Positions 33,921 to 44,903 of a DNA stretch of 64,000 nt are shown here, in pieces (within the stretch, counting starts at the first letter, position 1; each line of letters begins with the position of its first letter). The stretch is taken from positions 1,550,001 to 1,614,000 of the forward strand of contig NZ_JPSY01000001.1 in NCBI RefSeq assembly GCF_000763375.1. Reading direction: 5' to 3'. This stretch comes from Microbacterium profundi (GTDB lineage: Bacteria > Actinomycetota > Actinomycetes > Actinomycetales > Microbacteriaceae). The position numbers were made by a program, and so were the translations under genes. The notes below the pieces were generated by a model that worked only from the letters and a program-made list of their open reading frames with translations, was not told the DNA's origin and made no database searches.

Positions 33921-36302
33921 TCAGCGAACGGCGGCGAGCTCGTGGGCGCCGGCGCGAGCGGGCGCCGCCTCTGCCGCGGCCTGTTGCACGGCGCGGACCG
34001 CCCAGAAGACGGCTTCCGGCGTCGCAGGGGAACCGAGTTCGACCATGTGGCCCTGCGGCCCGAACGCGCCGACGGCCTCGCGGATCGCCTCACGCGCGCT
34101 GAACGCGAGCATGAACGGCGGCTCTCCGACGGCCTTGGAGCCATACACCGCGCCGTCCTCGCGCGCGTTCTCGAACAGTCGGACGTTGAACTCCGAAGGC
34201 ATCTCCGAGAAGCTGGGAAGCTTGTACGTCGATGCGGACTGCGTCTGCAGGCGGCCGCGGTTCGGACCGTCGCTGGTGTCCCAGCGCAGCTCTTCGAGCG
34301 TCAGCCAGCCGACGCCCTGCACGTACGCGCCCTCGACCTGTCCGATGTCGAGCATCGGCGAGAGCGAGTCGCCCACGTCGTGCACGATGTCGACGCGGCG
34401 CACCGTGTACGCACCGGTGAACTCGTCGACCTCGACCTCGGTCGCCGCGCTCCCGTAGGCGAAGTACTTGAAAGGGGAGCCCTGCATGATCTCGGGGTTC
34501 CAGTGCAGACCCTCGGTGCGGTAGTAGCCGGCGGCGAACAGCTGCACGCGCTGCAGGTAGGCGGCTTCGGCCACCTCGGCGAAGGTGAGGGTCTGCGACG
34601 TGTTGCCGAGGCCGGTGATCAGGCCGCCGGAGAAGCGCACATCGCGTTCGTCGACGTTCAGCAGCCGCCCGGCGACCGCGGCCATCCGCTCCCTGATCTG
34701 CTCGCACGCGTTCTTGACGGCACCGCCGTTGAGGTCGGCTCCGGATGATGCCGCCGTGGCCGACGTGTTGGGCACCTTGTCGGTGCGGGTCGGAGCTAGG
34801 CGCACCTGATGCATCTCGAGGCCCAGTGCGGTCGCGGCGACCTGCAGCATCTTGGTGTGCAGACCCTGACCCATCTCGGTGCCGCCGTGGTTGATCAGCA
34901 CAGAGCCGTCCTTGTAGACGTGCACCAGGGCACCGGCCTGGTTGAAGGCGGCGAAGTTGAACGAGATGCCGAACTTGATCGGCGTCATCGCGAGTGCGCG
35001 CTTGGCGTGCGGGCTACCAGCGTTGAACCGAGCGATCTCGGCGCGGCGCTCGTCGACGTCTGCCTCGTCGTGCAGCTGATTCCAGATGGTGCCGAGGCGA
35101 TCAGCATCCTTCACGAGCTGACCGTACGGCGTGCTCTGACCAGGCTGGTAGAAGTTCTTCTCGCGCAGCGCGAGCGCGTCGATGCCGAGCGCGGGCGCGA
35201 CTCTGCCCAGGATGTCCTCGATGAGGAAGACGCCCTGCGGGCCGCCGAATCCGCGGAACGCCGTGTTCGACGCCTTGTGCGTCTTCACGATCCGGCCGAG
35301 CGCGTGCACGTTGGGGATCCAGTACGCGTTGTCGAGGTGGCAGAGCGCGCGGCCGAGCACCGGCTCGGACAGGTCGAGGCTCCATCCACCGTCGCAGGTG
35401 AGCACGGCATCCAGGCCCTGCAGCAGACCGTCGGAATCGAAGCCGACCTTCCACGAGATGTGGAAAGGATGCCGCTTGCCGGTCATCGTGATGTCCTGCG
35501 TGCGGTTCAGGCGCAGCCGCACCGGCCGCCCGGTGAGCTTGGCACCGAGCGCGGCGATCGCCGCGAAACCGTGCGACTGCATCTCCTTGCCGCCGAACCC
35601 GCCGCCCATGCGCAGCGACTGCACGGTGACCTGGTTCGAGGAGAGATCGAGCACGTGGGCGATGATCTCCTGCGTCTCGGACGGATGCTGCGTCGAGCAC
35701 TGCACGAAGTACTGGCCCTCCGAGTCGATCGTCGCGAACGACGCCTGCGTCTCGAGGTAGAAGTGCTCCTGACCGCCGAACTCCGTCTCGCCTTCGAAGA
35801 CGTGCGCAGACGAGGCCAGAGCGGATGCCGCGTCCCCGCGCTCGACCGTGCGGGCTGTGCCCTGGAAGGATCCGGCGTCGACGGCATCCTGAATCGTGAT
35901 CAGCGACGGAAGCGGCTCGTATTCGACCTTGACGGCGGCGGCGCCGAGGCGGGCGGCCTCCTGCGTCTCGCCGAGCACCCACACCAGGGCGTGGCCGTAG
36001 AACATCGCCTCATCGGGGAACAACGGCTCGTCGTGCTTGATGCCTGCGTCGTTGACGCCGGGGACGTCGGCGGCGGTGAGCACGCGGACGACACCCGGCA
36101 CCTCGTATGCGCCGGAGACGTCGATCGTGACCTTGGCGTGCGCGTTCGTGGACTGCACCGGCCACGCGGTGAGCACGCCGGCCGTGTGCGCGGCGAGATC
36201 GTCGGTGTACATGGCGGCGCCCGTCACATGCAGGGCGGCGCTCTCGTGCGGGGCGGGCTTTCCGACGACGGGGCCTTCCGGACGGTCGGCGAGAGCACTC
36301 AT
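33921..36302 (-). CDS. xdhB: Xanthine dehydrogenase molybdopterin-binding subunit
   Basis: The 793-residue subunit has the molybdenum-cofactor motifs in order: GGGFGGKEMQSHGF, ASNTAFRGFGGPQG, LINHGGTEMGQGLHTK and GSKAVGEPPFMLA, whose Glu is the catalytic base. It hydroxylates hypoxanthine to xanthine and xanthine to urate. Its ATG overlaps the xdhA stop by 4 bp. Length is normal for the separate XdhB subunit. Confidence 0.96.
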   Translation of the reverse strand: MSALADRPEGPVVGKPAPHESAALHVTGAAMYTDDLAAHTAGVLTAWPVQSTNAHAKVTIDVSGAYEVPGVVRVLTAADVPGVNDAGIKHDEPLFPDEAMFYGHALVWVLGETQEAARLGAAAVKVEYEPLPSLITIQDAVDAGSFQGTARTVERGDAASALASSAHVFEGETEFGGQEHFYLETQASFATIDSEGQYFVQCSTQHPSETQEIIAHVLDLSSNQVTVQSLRMGGGFGGKEMQSHGFAAIAALGAKLTGRPVRLRLNRTQDITMTGKRHPFHISWKVGFDSDGLLQGLDAVLTCDGGWSLDLSEPVLGRALCHLDNAYWIPNVHALGRIVKTHKASNTAFRGFGGPQGVFLIEDILGRVAPALGIDALALREKNFYQPGQSTPYGQLVKDADRLGTIWNQLHDEADVDERRAEIARFNAGSPHAKRALAMTPIKFGISFNFAAFNQAGALVHVYKDGSVLINHGGTEMGQGLHTKMLQVAATALGLEMHQVRLAPTRTDKVPNTSATAASSGADLNGGAVKNACEQIRERMAAVAGRLLNVDERDVRFSGGLITGLGNTSQTLTFAEVAEAAYLQRVQLFAAGYYRTEGLHWNPEIMQGSPFKYFAYGSAATEVEVDEFTGAYTVRRVDIVHDVGDSLSPMLDIGQVEGAYVQGVGWLTLEELRWDTSDGPNRGRLQTQSASTYKLPSFSEMPSEFNVRLFENAREDGAVYGSKAVGEPPFMLAFSAREAIREAVGAFGPQGHMVELGSPATPEAVFWAVRAVQQAAAEAAPARAGAHELAAVR

Positions 36303-37765
36303 GCCGGCACCTCCTTGTTGTTGATCACTGTCGTGCTGTAGAGCTTGAGCAGCGCGGTGTTGAGCATGAGCGCGCGGTACTCCGAACTCGCGCGGTGATC
36401 CGACATCGGCGTGCCCTCACTGCCGAGCACTGCGGATGCTGCGCGGACCGTGGCGACATTCCACGGCTGTCCGACGAGGGCCTCCTCGGTCGCGCGGGCG
36501 CGCAACGGTGTGGCGGCCACGCCGCCGAGCCCGATCTTCGCCGCCGTGACTGAGCCGCCTTCGATGTCGAGCGCGAACGCCACCGCGACGCTGGAGATGT
36601 CGTCGAAGCGGCGCTTGGCGATCTTCTGGAACGAGGTCACCTTTGCGAGCGGCCGGGGGATGCGGACGGCCCGGATGAGTTCGTCCTGACGTCTTACCGA
36701 CTGGCGATAGCCGGTGAAGTATTCGGCCAGGTCGACCTCGCGCTCGCCGTCTGCGGATGCCAGCACCACACGGGCTCCGAGGGCCAGCAGCGCGGGGGGA
36801 GTGTCGCCGATCGGCGATCCGGTGCCGAGGTTTCCGCCGATGGTGCCGCGGTTGCGGATCAGCCGGGAGGCGAACTGCGGGAACAGCTGTGCGAGCAGCG
36901 GCACCGTGCCGCCGAGGCGCGATTCGATCTCCGAGAGCGGCAGGGCGGCGCCGATCTCGATCTCGTCGTCGGTGACGGCGAGCGTGCGCAGTTCCTCGTG
37001 GTGCTCGATCGCGACGACGAGGGGCGCGCGCGAGCCACGGATGTTCACCTCGACGCCCCAATCCGTGGAACCTGCGACGAGCAGAGCATCCGGCTCATCG
37101 CGGATCAGACGCAGGGTCTCGTCGAAGGATGCCGGACGGATGAAGCGCGAGCCGTCGACTGTCGCGGCTGTGGCGACCGGGACGGGCGCGGGGTCGGCAA
37201 GGCGCTGCAGCAGCGGGTCGTCGCTCTCGGGCGAACCCAGCGCGTACGCGGCGTCGCGGATCGGGCGGTAGCCGGTGCACCGGCAGAGGTTTCCGCTGAG
37301 CGCGTGCAGGTCGAAGCCGTTCGGGCCGTGCTCGGCGTCGTGAACGGGGCAGTCCTCGTCGGTGCTCTCGTCCACAGCCTCGCGACCGTCGCGGTAGTAC
37401 TCGCCTGCCATGCTGCAGACGAAACCCGGCGTGCAGTAGCCGCACTGCGAGCCGCCGGCCTCGGCGAGCTTCTCCTGGACAGGATGCAGTGCATCGGGGC
37501 TGCCAAGACCCTCAGAGGTGACGACCTCCTGACCGTTCAGTGCGTATACCGGCACGAGGCAGGAGTTCACCGGCGTCCAGGCCGTGCCGCCTTCGGGCGT
37601 AGGAGTGGCGAGCATGACGGCGCAGGCACCGCACTCTCCCTCGGCGCAGCCTTCCTTGGCGCCGGAGAGTCCGGCTCCGCGAAGCCAGTCCAGGGCGGTG
37701 GTGTGCGACGGGGTGCCCGCGAGGGGGCGGCTCTTCCCGTTGACGTTGACGGCGATGTCATTCAT
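36299..37765 (-). CDS. xdhA: Xanthine dehydrogenase iron-sulfur/FAD subunit
   Basis: The 488-residue subunit has a plant-type [2Fe-2S] cluster (Cys 40, 45, 48, 69), a second cluster (Cys 108, 111, 161, 163 in QCGYC and CRC) and a CO-dehydrogenase-type FAD domain (LLVAGSTDWGVE, RNRGTIGGNLGTGSPIGD). It passes electrons from XdhB to NAD. The gene starts a minus-strand unit xdhA-xdhB-xdhC-SDR. A TTCC-N7-GGAA site lies about 110 bp upstream. Confidence 0.95.
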   Translation of the reverse strand: MNDIAVNVNGKSRPLAGTPSHTTALDWLRGAGLSGAKEGCAEGECGACAVMLATPTPEGGTAWTPVNSCLVPVYALNGQEVVTSEGLGSPDALHPVQEKLAEAGGSQCGYCTPGFVCSMAGEYYRDGREAVDESTDEDCPVHDAEHGPNGFDLHALSGNLCRCTGYRPIRDAAYALGSPESDDPLLQRLADPAPVPVATAATVDGSRFIRPASFDETLRLIRDEPDALLVAGSTDWGVEVNIRGSRAPLVVAIEHHEELRTLAVTDDEIEIGAALPLSEIESRLGGTVPLLAQLFPQFASRLIRNRGTIGGNLGTGSPIGDTPPALLALGARVVLASADGEREVDLAEYFTGYRQSVRRQDELIRAVRIPRPLAKVTSFQKIAKRRFDDISSVAVAFALDIEGGSVTAAKIGLGGVAATPLRARATEEALVGQPWNVATVRAASAVLGSEGTPMSDHRASSEYRALMLNTALLKLYSTTVINNKEVPA

Positions 37766-37875
37766 AGGTGGATCTCCTCAGATCCGGCGGTGTTGCGTGT
37801 ACGGGCGCCGAGAGCCGATGATGCGAGTCTAAGCGCCCGACGCTGCCGGGTGGGGGCCAAACAGATTGTCCTGTT

Positions 37876-37911
37876 TCCAGTATTCGGAAACACTATTCTG
37901 TTCCATGGAAA
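37876..37911. promoter_or_regulatory. Operator-like inverted repeats upstream of xdhA
   Basis: TTCCAGTATTCGGAA (37876-37890) has the TTCC-N7-GGAA form of the purine-island site, and a perfect palindrome TTCCATGGAA follows at 37902-37911. Together they lie between the xdhA start and the end of the IclR gene. I see no convincing -35/-10 pair beside them; a TAGACT at 37831-37826 on the minus strand is one candidate -10. Confidence 0.6.
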
Positions 37912-37976
37912 GGATAGGCCGCGCGTCCGGTGCGGTCAAGTGCATCAGAATCTCCGCCCGACGGGGCGAGATCGGC

Positions 37977-38732
37977 TCAGGACGTGCTGGAGAGCGCGGA
38001 GATCTCGGCGACGACCTCGCGCAGCACGGGGATGGCCCGCTCGGCGAACCCCTCGTCGACGCGGGCGACGGGGCCCGACACCGAGACCGCGGTGAGGGTG
38101 GGCATGTCCGGCACGGCCATGGCGTAGCAGCGCACGCCGATCTCCTGTTCTTCGTCATCGATCGCGTAGCCGCGCTCACGCGTCAGCGCGAGGTCTGCGA
38201 GCAGGGCATCGACGGTCCCGATGGAGCGTTCGGTGTCACGCGGCATCCCGGTGCGCGAGACGATTTCGCGTACGGCGTCGTCGCTCATCTGCGCGAGGAT
38301 CGCCTTGCCCACGCTGGTGGAATGCAGGTACGAGCGGCGGCCCACTTCGGTGAACATGCGCATCGCGTGCGGAGACGGCGCCTGCGACACGTAGATCACG
38401 CGGTCACCGTCGATCGTGGCGAGGTTGGACGTCTCGCCCAGGCGCTCGACGAGGTCCTTGAGCTGCGGCATCGCGATCCGACCGAACTTGCGGTTGGCGG
38501 CTTCGCCGAGTCGCACGAGCCGCGGTCCGAGCGCGTAGCGCCTGTTCGCGAGCTGACGGGCGTATCCGAGAGAGACGAGCGTGCGCAGCAGGCGGTGGAT
38601 CGTGGGCAGCGGCAGTTCGGCGGATGCGGAGAGCTCACTGAGGGTGACGTCGCCCCCGGCGTCGGCGATGAGTTCAAGCAGATCGAAGACGCGAGTGACG
38701 GACTTCACTCCGTCGGATGCTGCTGCGGGCAT
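37977..38732 (-). CDS. IclR-family transcriptional regulator, candidate repressor of the purine island
   Basis: The 251-residue protein has an N-terminal winged helix (VKSVTRVFDLLELIADAGGDVTLSELSASAELPLPTIHRLLRTLVSLGYARQL, in parts) and the IclR effector domain (LHSTSVGKAILAQMSDDAV, GYAIDDEEQEIGVRCYAMAVPD). IclR proteins in this context (AllR in enterobacteria and streptomycetes) repress allantoin/glyoxylate genes and answer to pathway intermediates. It sits between xdhA and aceB, both of which carry TTCC-N7-GGAA sites. Start at 38732. The link to the sites is inference. Confidence 0.88.
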   Translation of the reverse strand: MPAAASDGVKSVTRVFDLLELIADAGGDVTLSELSASAELPLPTIHRLLRTLVSLGYARQLANRRYALGPRLVRLGEAANRKFGRIAMPQLKDLVERLGETSNLATIDGDRVIYVSQAPSPHAMRMFTEVGRRSYLHSTSVGKAILAQMSDDAVREIVSRTGMPRDTERSIGTVDALLADLALTRERGYAIDDEEQEIGVRCYAMAVPDMPTLTAVSVSGPVARVDEGFAERAIPVLREVVAEISALSSTS

Positions 38733-38758
38733 TGAGAGACCTCTCGAATTCGACACAC

Positions 38759-38855
38759 TTATCCACATGGTGGAAACGACTTCCCGATCAGGCTATCCCA
38801 TCAACGAATCGCATGCGCTCTTGAAACTTCCGTATTGTGGAGGTTATTATCCACA
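38759..38855. promoter_or_regulatory. aceB promoter and operators, shared with the IclR gene
   Basis: TTGAAA (38821-38826), 18 bp and TATTAT (38845-38850) form a good promoter 22 bp before the aceB ATG. The site TTCCGTATTGTGGAG (38828-38842), 14 of 15 to consensus, fills the spacer, the place for repression. A second palindrome, TCCAC-ATG-GTGGA (38762-38774), lies next to the IclR start and could serve autoregulation. Confidence 0.72.
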
Positions 38856-38871
38856 TGACAGAAGGGGTCGC

Positions 38872-40490
<1,619 letters not shown>

Positions 40491-40494
<4 letters not shown>

Positions 40495-41759
40495 GAAGTG
40501 GACTCAGCGACGACGACCTGGCGAGGATCGATCAACACCTCGCCACGACCGACGACCTTCTCGACACCGTCTACCCGGGAGACAGCGGTGCGCGCCAGCC
40601 GGTGCACACGGTCTACGTTCCCGCGGATCAGTTCACGCCGGATTTCGCCGCGCAGTGGGGTGCGCAGGCGCTCGCCGCTGTCGAGGCAGCAGGTGGGATG
40701 GAGGCCCTCGCCGCGCAGGTAGGAATCGAGCCCGGTCTCATCGGCGAAGTGGCCGGTCGGGTGGCGCGCAAGCTCTCGACCGAACCGATCGAGGATCTGC
40801 GGCTGGATTTCGAAGACGGCTACGGTGATCGCGGCGACGTCGAAGACGCGGATGTCGCGATGGCCGCGTCGAAGGTGTCGGATGCCGTGGCATCCGGGTC
40901 GGCTCCGCCCTTCATCGGCATCCGCTTCAAATGCTTCGAGAAGCCGACGCGTGCCCGCGGCCTTCGCACTCTCGATCGGTTCATCGGCGGTCTGCTCGAG
41001 GCCGGCGGTCTGCCCGACGGACTGGTGCTCACCCTGCCGAAGGTGACGACGACCGCGCAGGTGGAGGCGATGGTCATCGCCGTGGCGGCTCTCGAGCGTG
41101 CACACGGACTGGATGCCGGACGTCTGCGCTTCGAAGTGCAGGTCGAGACGCCCCAGCTCGTGCTCGGGGCCGACGGGCGCTCGCCGCTGGCGCAGTTGCC
41201 CGTCGTCGCCCCGGGCCGCATCTCTGGTCTGCACTACGGCACCTACGACTACAGTGCCTCGCTCGGCATCGCCGCGGAGTATCAGTCGATGGAGCATCCG
41301 GCCGCCGATCTCGCGAAGCAGGTCATGCAGCTCGCGGTCGCAGGCACCGGCATCCGACTCTCTGACGGCTCGACCAACATCCTGCCGGTGGGCGAGCGCG
41401 CGGCGGAGGCATGGTCGCTGCACGCGCGACTCGTGCGGCGCTCGCTCGAACGCGGCTTCTACCAGGGCTGGGACCTGCACCCGCATCAGCTGCCGACGCG
41501 CTATCTCGCGACGTACGCCTTCTACCGACACGGCTACCCGGACTCGGCATCGCGGCTGCGCACGTACCTCGCGCAAGAGGAGGGTGCCGTCATGGACGAG
41601 CCGGCCACTGCGCGGGCGCTGGCGTGGTTCGTGCTCCGCGGCGTGCAGTGCGGAGCCATCGACGCCGACGAGGTGGCTGCGGACATCGGCATCCGGGTCG
41701 ACGCGCTCACCGCGCTCGCTCATCCCAGGCTCTCAGACCACGCGCTCGCGCGCGCCTGA
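40491..41759 (+). CDS. DUF6986 protein, CitE/aldolase-like
   Basis: The 422-residue protein has the outline of a CitE/HpcH aldolase barrel: LRLDFEDGYGDRGD (acidic metal-binding loop), FIGIRFKCFEKPTRARGL, LVLTLPKVTTTAQVEAM and FEVQVETPQLVLG. I recall this as DUF6986. Relatives cleave or form malyl-type carbon bonds. It is translationally coupled to malate synthase (ATGA) and followed by AllE, so a role in glyoxylate or ureidoglycolate metabolism is likely but unproven. No signal peptide or membrane span. Confidence 0.7.
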
Positions 41760-41786
41760 CGCGCCCCCAGAATTCGAAGGAGAATC

Positions 41787-42626
41787 ATGAGCTATTACAC
41801 ACCGGCCGGCGGCCTGCCGGACCAGACCACGCTGCTCACGGATCGCGCCATCGTCAAAGAGGCGTACACGGTCATCCCCAAGGGCGTCTTCCGCGACATC
41901 GTCACGAGCAACCTGCCGGGTTTCACGAAGACGCGCTCGTGGATCATCGCCCGCCCGATCGCCGGATTCGCCACGACGTTCTCGCAGCTCATCGTCGAGA
42001 TCCAGCCGGGCGGCGGCGCTTCCCACCCCGAACCCGAGGCGGGCGTCGAGGGCGTGGTGTTCGTGACCGCAGGCGAGCTGACGGTGACGATCGCGGGACA
42101 GCGACATGTGCTCGCCGAGGGCGGCTACGCGTTCCTCGCACCCGGGGAGACGTGGTCGCTGGCCAACGAGGGTGCGGAGCTGACGTCGTTCCACTGGATC
42201 CGCAAGGCCTACGAGCGCGCGGGAGGCATCGCCTTGCCGAAGTCGTTCGTGACGCGCGATCAGGACGTCACGCCGCGTGAGATGCCGGACACCGACGGGG
42301 CATGGGCGACGACGCGCTTCGCCGATCCGGATGATCTGTCGCACGACATGCACGTCAACATCGTGACCTTCCAGCCCGGAGGATCGATCCCCTTCGCCGA
42401 GACGCACGTCATGGAGCACGGCCTCTTCGTGCTCGAGGGCAAGGCCGTCTATCGCCTCAACGATGACTGGGTCGAGGTCGAGGCCGGCGACTTCATGTGG
42501 CTGCGCGCGTTCTGTCCGCAGGCCTGCTACGCGGGCGGACCAGGGCCGTTCCGCTATCTGCTGTACAAGGACGTCAACCGCCAGGTCATGCTGACCCGCG
42601 GCGGGGATCCGCGTCCCTGGGGGTGA
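41787..42626 (+). CDS. allE: (S)-ureidoglycine aminohydrolase
   Basis: The 279-residue bicupin has two cupin halves: GGGASHPEPEAGVEGVVFVTAGELTVTIAGQ (first) and SIPFAETHVMEHGLFVLEGKAVYRLNDDWVEVEAGDFMWLRAFCPQACYAGG (second, in parts), where metal ligands lie in ETHVMEHG. It converts ureidoglycine to ureidoglycolate and ammonia. It ends the aceB unit, 27 bp after the DUF6986 gene, with an AAGGAGAATC ribosome site. Confidence 0.93.
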   Translation: MSYYTPAGGLPDQTTLLTDRAIVKEAYTVIPKGVFRDIVTSNLPGFTKTRSWIIARPIAGFATTFSQLIVEIQPGGGASHPEPEAGVEGVVFVTAGELTVTIAGQRHVLAEGGYAFLAPGETWSLANEGAELTSFHWIRKAYERAGGIALPKSFVTRDQDVTPREMPDTDGAWATTRFADPDDLSHDMHVNIVTFQPGGSIPFAETHVMEHGLFVLEGKAVYRLNDDWVEVEAGDFMWLRAFCPQACYAGGPGPFRYLLYKDVNRQVMLTRGGDPRPWG

Positions 42627-42703
42627 GGGCGCGCCCGGCGCACCGCGCGCCCGGTGCGAGCCGGGCGAGCTCTCGACCGTCGCCAGGCCGCCGAATGGCA
42701 GAT

Positions 42704-42757
42704 GCGGGAAGAGTTTCCCGGGTTCGTTCGCGGCGGAACCCAGGAAACTCTTCCCGC
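42704..42757. repeat. Dispersed hairpin repeat, copy 4
   Basis: GCGGGAAGAGTTTCCCGGG pairs with CCAGGAAACTCTTCCCGC around a TTCG-rich loop. It follows allE by about 80 bp and may end the aceB transcript. With copy 5 it brackets the DUF559-like gene. Confidence 0.8.
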
Positions 42758-42805
42758 GTCCCGGCGGGCGGGCGGATCTGGGCGACGGCGGGCGGGCGGC
42801 GCGGG

Positions 42806-43729
42806 TCACTTGCTACGTGAGGCGATCGCGCTCCGGACGCGAGCGATCAGCAGTTCGGGCTCATCGAGGTCGGCCTGGGTGAGGCGGATGACGATCCAGC
42901 CCGCGCTTTCGAGACAGCGCTGCCGCTGGATGTCTTTGCGCCACTGGTCCTTGTCCGTACGATGGCCGTCTCCCTCGTACTCGAACGCGATCTTCCACTC
43001 CGGATATGCGAGGTCGGTGCGTCCGAGGAACTGCCCGTCGACCCACACCTCGTGCTGCACGACGGGCTCGGGCAGCCCGCTGTCGATGAGCAGCAGCCGG
43101 GTCTCGGTCTCCTTCGGAGATTCGACGAGTTCACGAGCCTGCGGCAGCGCAGCGCGAATCGTCGCGCGCCCGCGGAACCTCTCCCATTCCTCAAGCCGAC
43201 GGGTGATCTCGGAGCGCGTGCTGAGCGGCCTCCCCGGCCCGAGATCGGGATAGTTGGATGCCGTTGTCAGCAGTGCGTCGAGCACGATGACCGCCTGCGT
43301 CACGGTCAGGGTCGCAGCGCAGGTGAAGAGCGCGGCGACTGGATCGATGACAGGGTGTCCGCGGAGGGTGCGGGTCTCAGCGCGATCCTCGCGCATGCGC
43401 CGACCGCGGACTCCCGGTGTCTTCGGCGGAGCCCCTGACCACGGTACGAAGATGTCGAGCGGTTCCTTCGACGTCCATTTCGTCGGCATCGGCAGGCCCC
43501 AGTCGCGGGCTGCCGTCATGCCCCCGAATCGCTGGGCCGGCTTCAGTCGTGGCACGTAACAGTCGACGAAGTCATGGAACGTCGTCGGCACCTCGACCGA
43601 GCGGATGCCGCGGAACGGCCGGTGCAGATCGGGAGTGCTGTACCGGCCGGGGCGGAGGCCGACGGCTTCCGCAGTGCGCACGGAGAACCTGTCGCCCAGT
43701 CGGCGGGGAAGTCTGACACGGTGTCGCAT
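42806..43729 (-). CDS. DUF559-type (VSR-like) endonuclease-domain protein
   Basis: The protein is about 307 residues from the ATG at 43729; a TTG start at 43789 would add 20. The C-terminal 110 residues have ETETRLLLIDSGLPEPVVQHEVWV, IAFEYEGDGHR and QRQRCLESAGWIVIRLT, the DUF559/VSR-like nuclease pattern (acidic E and D before GDGHR). The N-terminal part resembles AbiEi-type proteins of Actinobacteria. Cellular role unknown; these are common accessory genes. It reads against the purine genes and splits allE from hyi, with hairpin repeats on each side. Confidence 0.75.
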   Translation of the reverse strand: MRHRVRLPRRLGDRFSVRTAEAVGLRPGRYSTPDLHRPFRGIRSVEVPTTFHDFVDCYVPRLKPAQRFGGMTAARDWGLPMPTKWTSKEPLDIFVPWSGAPPKTPGVRGRRMREDRAETRTLRGHPVIDPVAALFTCAATLTVTQAVIVLDALLTTASNYPDLGPGRPLSTRSEITRRLEEWERFRGRATIRAALPQARELVESPKETETRLLLIDSGLPEPVVQHEVWVDGQFLGRTDLAYPEWKIAFEYEGDGHRTDKDQWRKDIQRQRCLESAGWIVIRLTQADLDEPELLIARVRSAIASRSK

Positions 43730-43847
43730 CCGTCGATATTGACGGAGCTGCGCGACACGGCATCCCGAGTTCTCCGAGAATGTGAGCAACCCCCGCCTCT
43801 GCTCATCTCGTGCAGGAAGAGTCGTCTACATCCCGCCCGCGGTCGTA

Positions 43848-43899
43848 CCGGAACACTTTCGCGGGTTCGAGACGCGATGAACCCGCGAAAGCGTTCCGG
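43848..43899. repeat. Dispersed hairpin repeat, copy 5
   Basis: CCGGAACACTTTCGCGGGTTC and GAACCCGCGAAAGCGTTCCGG form a nearly perfect 21-bp stem around a 10-nt loop. It is the most symmetric of the five copies. It lies between the DUF559-like gene and the hyi promoter. Confidence 0.85.
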
Positions 43900-43957
43900 C
43901 AATGCAGGCGGCGCGCGCCACCCGCGCTCAGCCACCCGCGCCTGACGGATCCCATCG

Positions 43958-44021
43958 TTGACACCTCGCCCGGCGCGCCGTAGACTTTCGTGTAGCAGAA
44001 GTTTTCTTCCACAATACGGAA
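43958..44021 (+). promoter_or_regulatory. hyi promoter with downstream operator
   Basis: TTGACA (43958-43963), a 17-bp spacer and TAGACT (43981-43986) make a near-consensus housekeeping promoter. The best copy of the purine-island site, TTCCACAATACGGAA (44007-44021), lies about 15-30 bases after the expected transcription start, where a bound repressor would block elongation or clearance. Confidence 0.8.
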
Positions 44022-44048
44022 AGACACAAACAAGACGAAGGAGTCGAA

Positions 44049-44852
44049 ATGACGTACACGGTGAACTGCTCGATCCTTCTCACCGAGCTCCCGCTGCTCG
44101 AGCGCCCCGCCGCGGCGAAGGCCGCCGGATTCGACGCGGTCGAGTTCTGGTGGCCGTTCTCCACCTCTGTACCGCTCGACCACGAGGTCGACGCGTTCAT
44201 CGCCGCCATCCGCGACGCAGGCGTGCAGCTGACCGGCCTCAACTTCAACGCCGGCGACATGCCGAACGGCGACCGCGGACTGGTCTCGTGGCCCGCACGC
44301 GGCAAAGAGTTCCGCGACAACCTGGCCGTCGTGGTCGGCATCGCACGCGAACTCGGCACCAAGGGTTTCAACGCGCTGTATGGCAACCGCATCGACGGGG
44401 TCGATCCCGCCGCTCAGGATGCCGTGGCGATCGAGAACCTCGCGGCCGCGGCCGAAGCCGTCGGGACAGTCGGGGGCACCGTGCTCGTCGAGCCGGTCAG
44501 CGGCGCAGAGCGGTACCCGCTGCGCACTGCGGCGGACGCTCTGGACGTCATCGACCACGTCCGCACCTCGACCGGCGCGCGCAACCTCGCCCTGCTCGCC
44601 GATTTCTACCACCTCGCCGTGAACGGCGACGATGTGCCCCAGGTCATCGAAGAGCACGCCGCATCGTTCGGTCACATCCAGATCGCGGATGCGCCCGGCC
44701 GCGGCGCCCCCGGAACGGGCGCCCTACCCATCGACACCTGGATCGCACGCAGCCAAGAGCTCGGCTATTCCGGCTACATCGGCCTCGAGTACAAGGCGCC
44801 CATCGAGACCGCGTTCGCATGGGCGGCAGCAGCCGCCGGCAGAACGCGCTGA
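44049..44852 (+). CDS. hyi: Hydroxypyruvate isomerase
   Basis: The 267-residue protein is an AP-endonuclease-2-type TIM barrel: SILLTELPLLERPAAAKAAGFDAVEFWWPF, GLNFNAGDMPNGDRG, VGGTVLVEPVSG and HIQIADAPGRGAPGTGALP. It interconverts hydroxypyruvate and tartronate semialdehyde, next to Gcl and GlxR. First gene of the long unit hyi-glxR-gcl-glxK/allB-bcp. Confidence 0.93.
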   Translation: MTYTVNCSILLTELPLLERPAAAKAAGFDAVEFWWPFSTSVPLDHEVDAFIAAIRDAGVQLTGLNFNAGDMPNGDRGLVSWPARGKEFRDNLAVVVGIARELGTKGFNALYGNRIDGVDPAAQDAVAIENLAAAAEAVGTVGGTVLVEPVSGAERYPLRTAADALDVIDHVRTSTGARNLALLADFYHLAVNGDDVPQVIEEHAASFGHIQIADAPGRGAPGTGALPIDTWIARSQELGYSGYIGLEYKAPIETAFAWAAAAAGRTR

Positions 44853-44903
44853 GAACACATCCACTTCCGCGGCATCGTCGCCGCATCACACGAAGGAATC
44901 ATC

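Noticed and set aside
38759..38855. Two exact DnaA-box strings (TTATCCACA) in the aceB/IclR promoter region
   Set aside because: They overlap the TCCAC-ATG-GTGGA palindrome and the -10 box of aceB. Only two are present and no replication gene is near, so operator use is more likely.
43861..43885. GGGTTCGA...-like T-arm of a tRNA in the hairpin repeats
   Set aside because: The GGTTCGA string is part of the dispersed hairpin arm. No acceptor stem, anticodon arm or D-arm can be built around it, and it recurs in the other copies.
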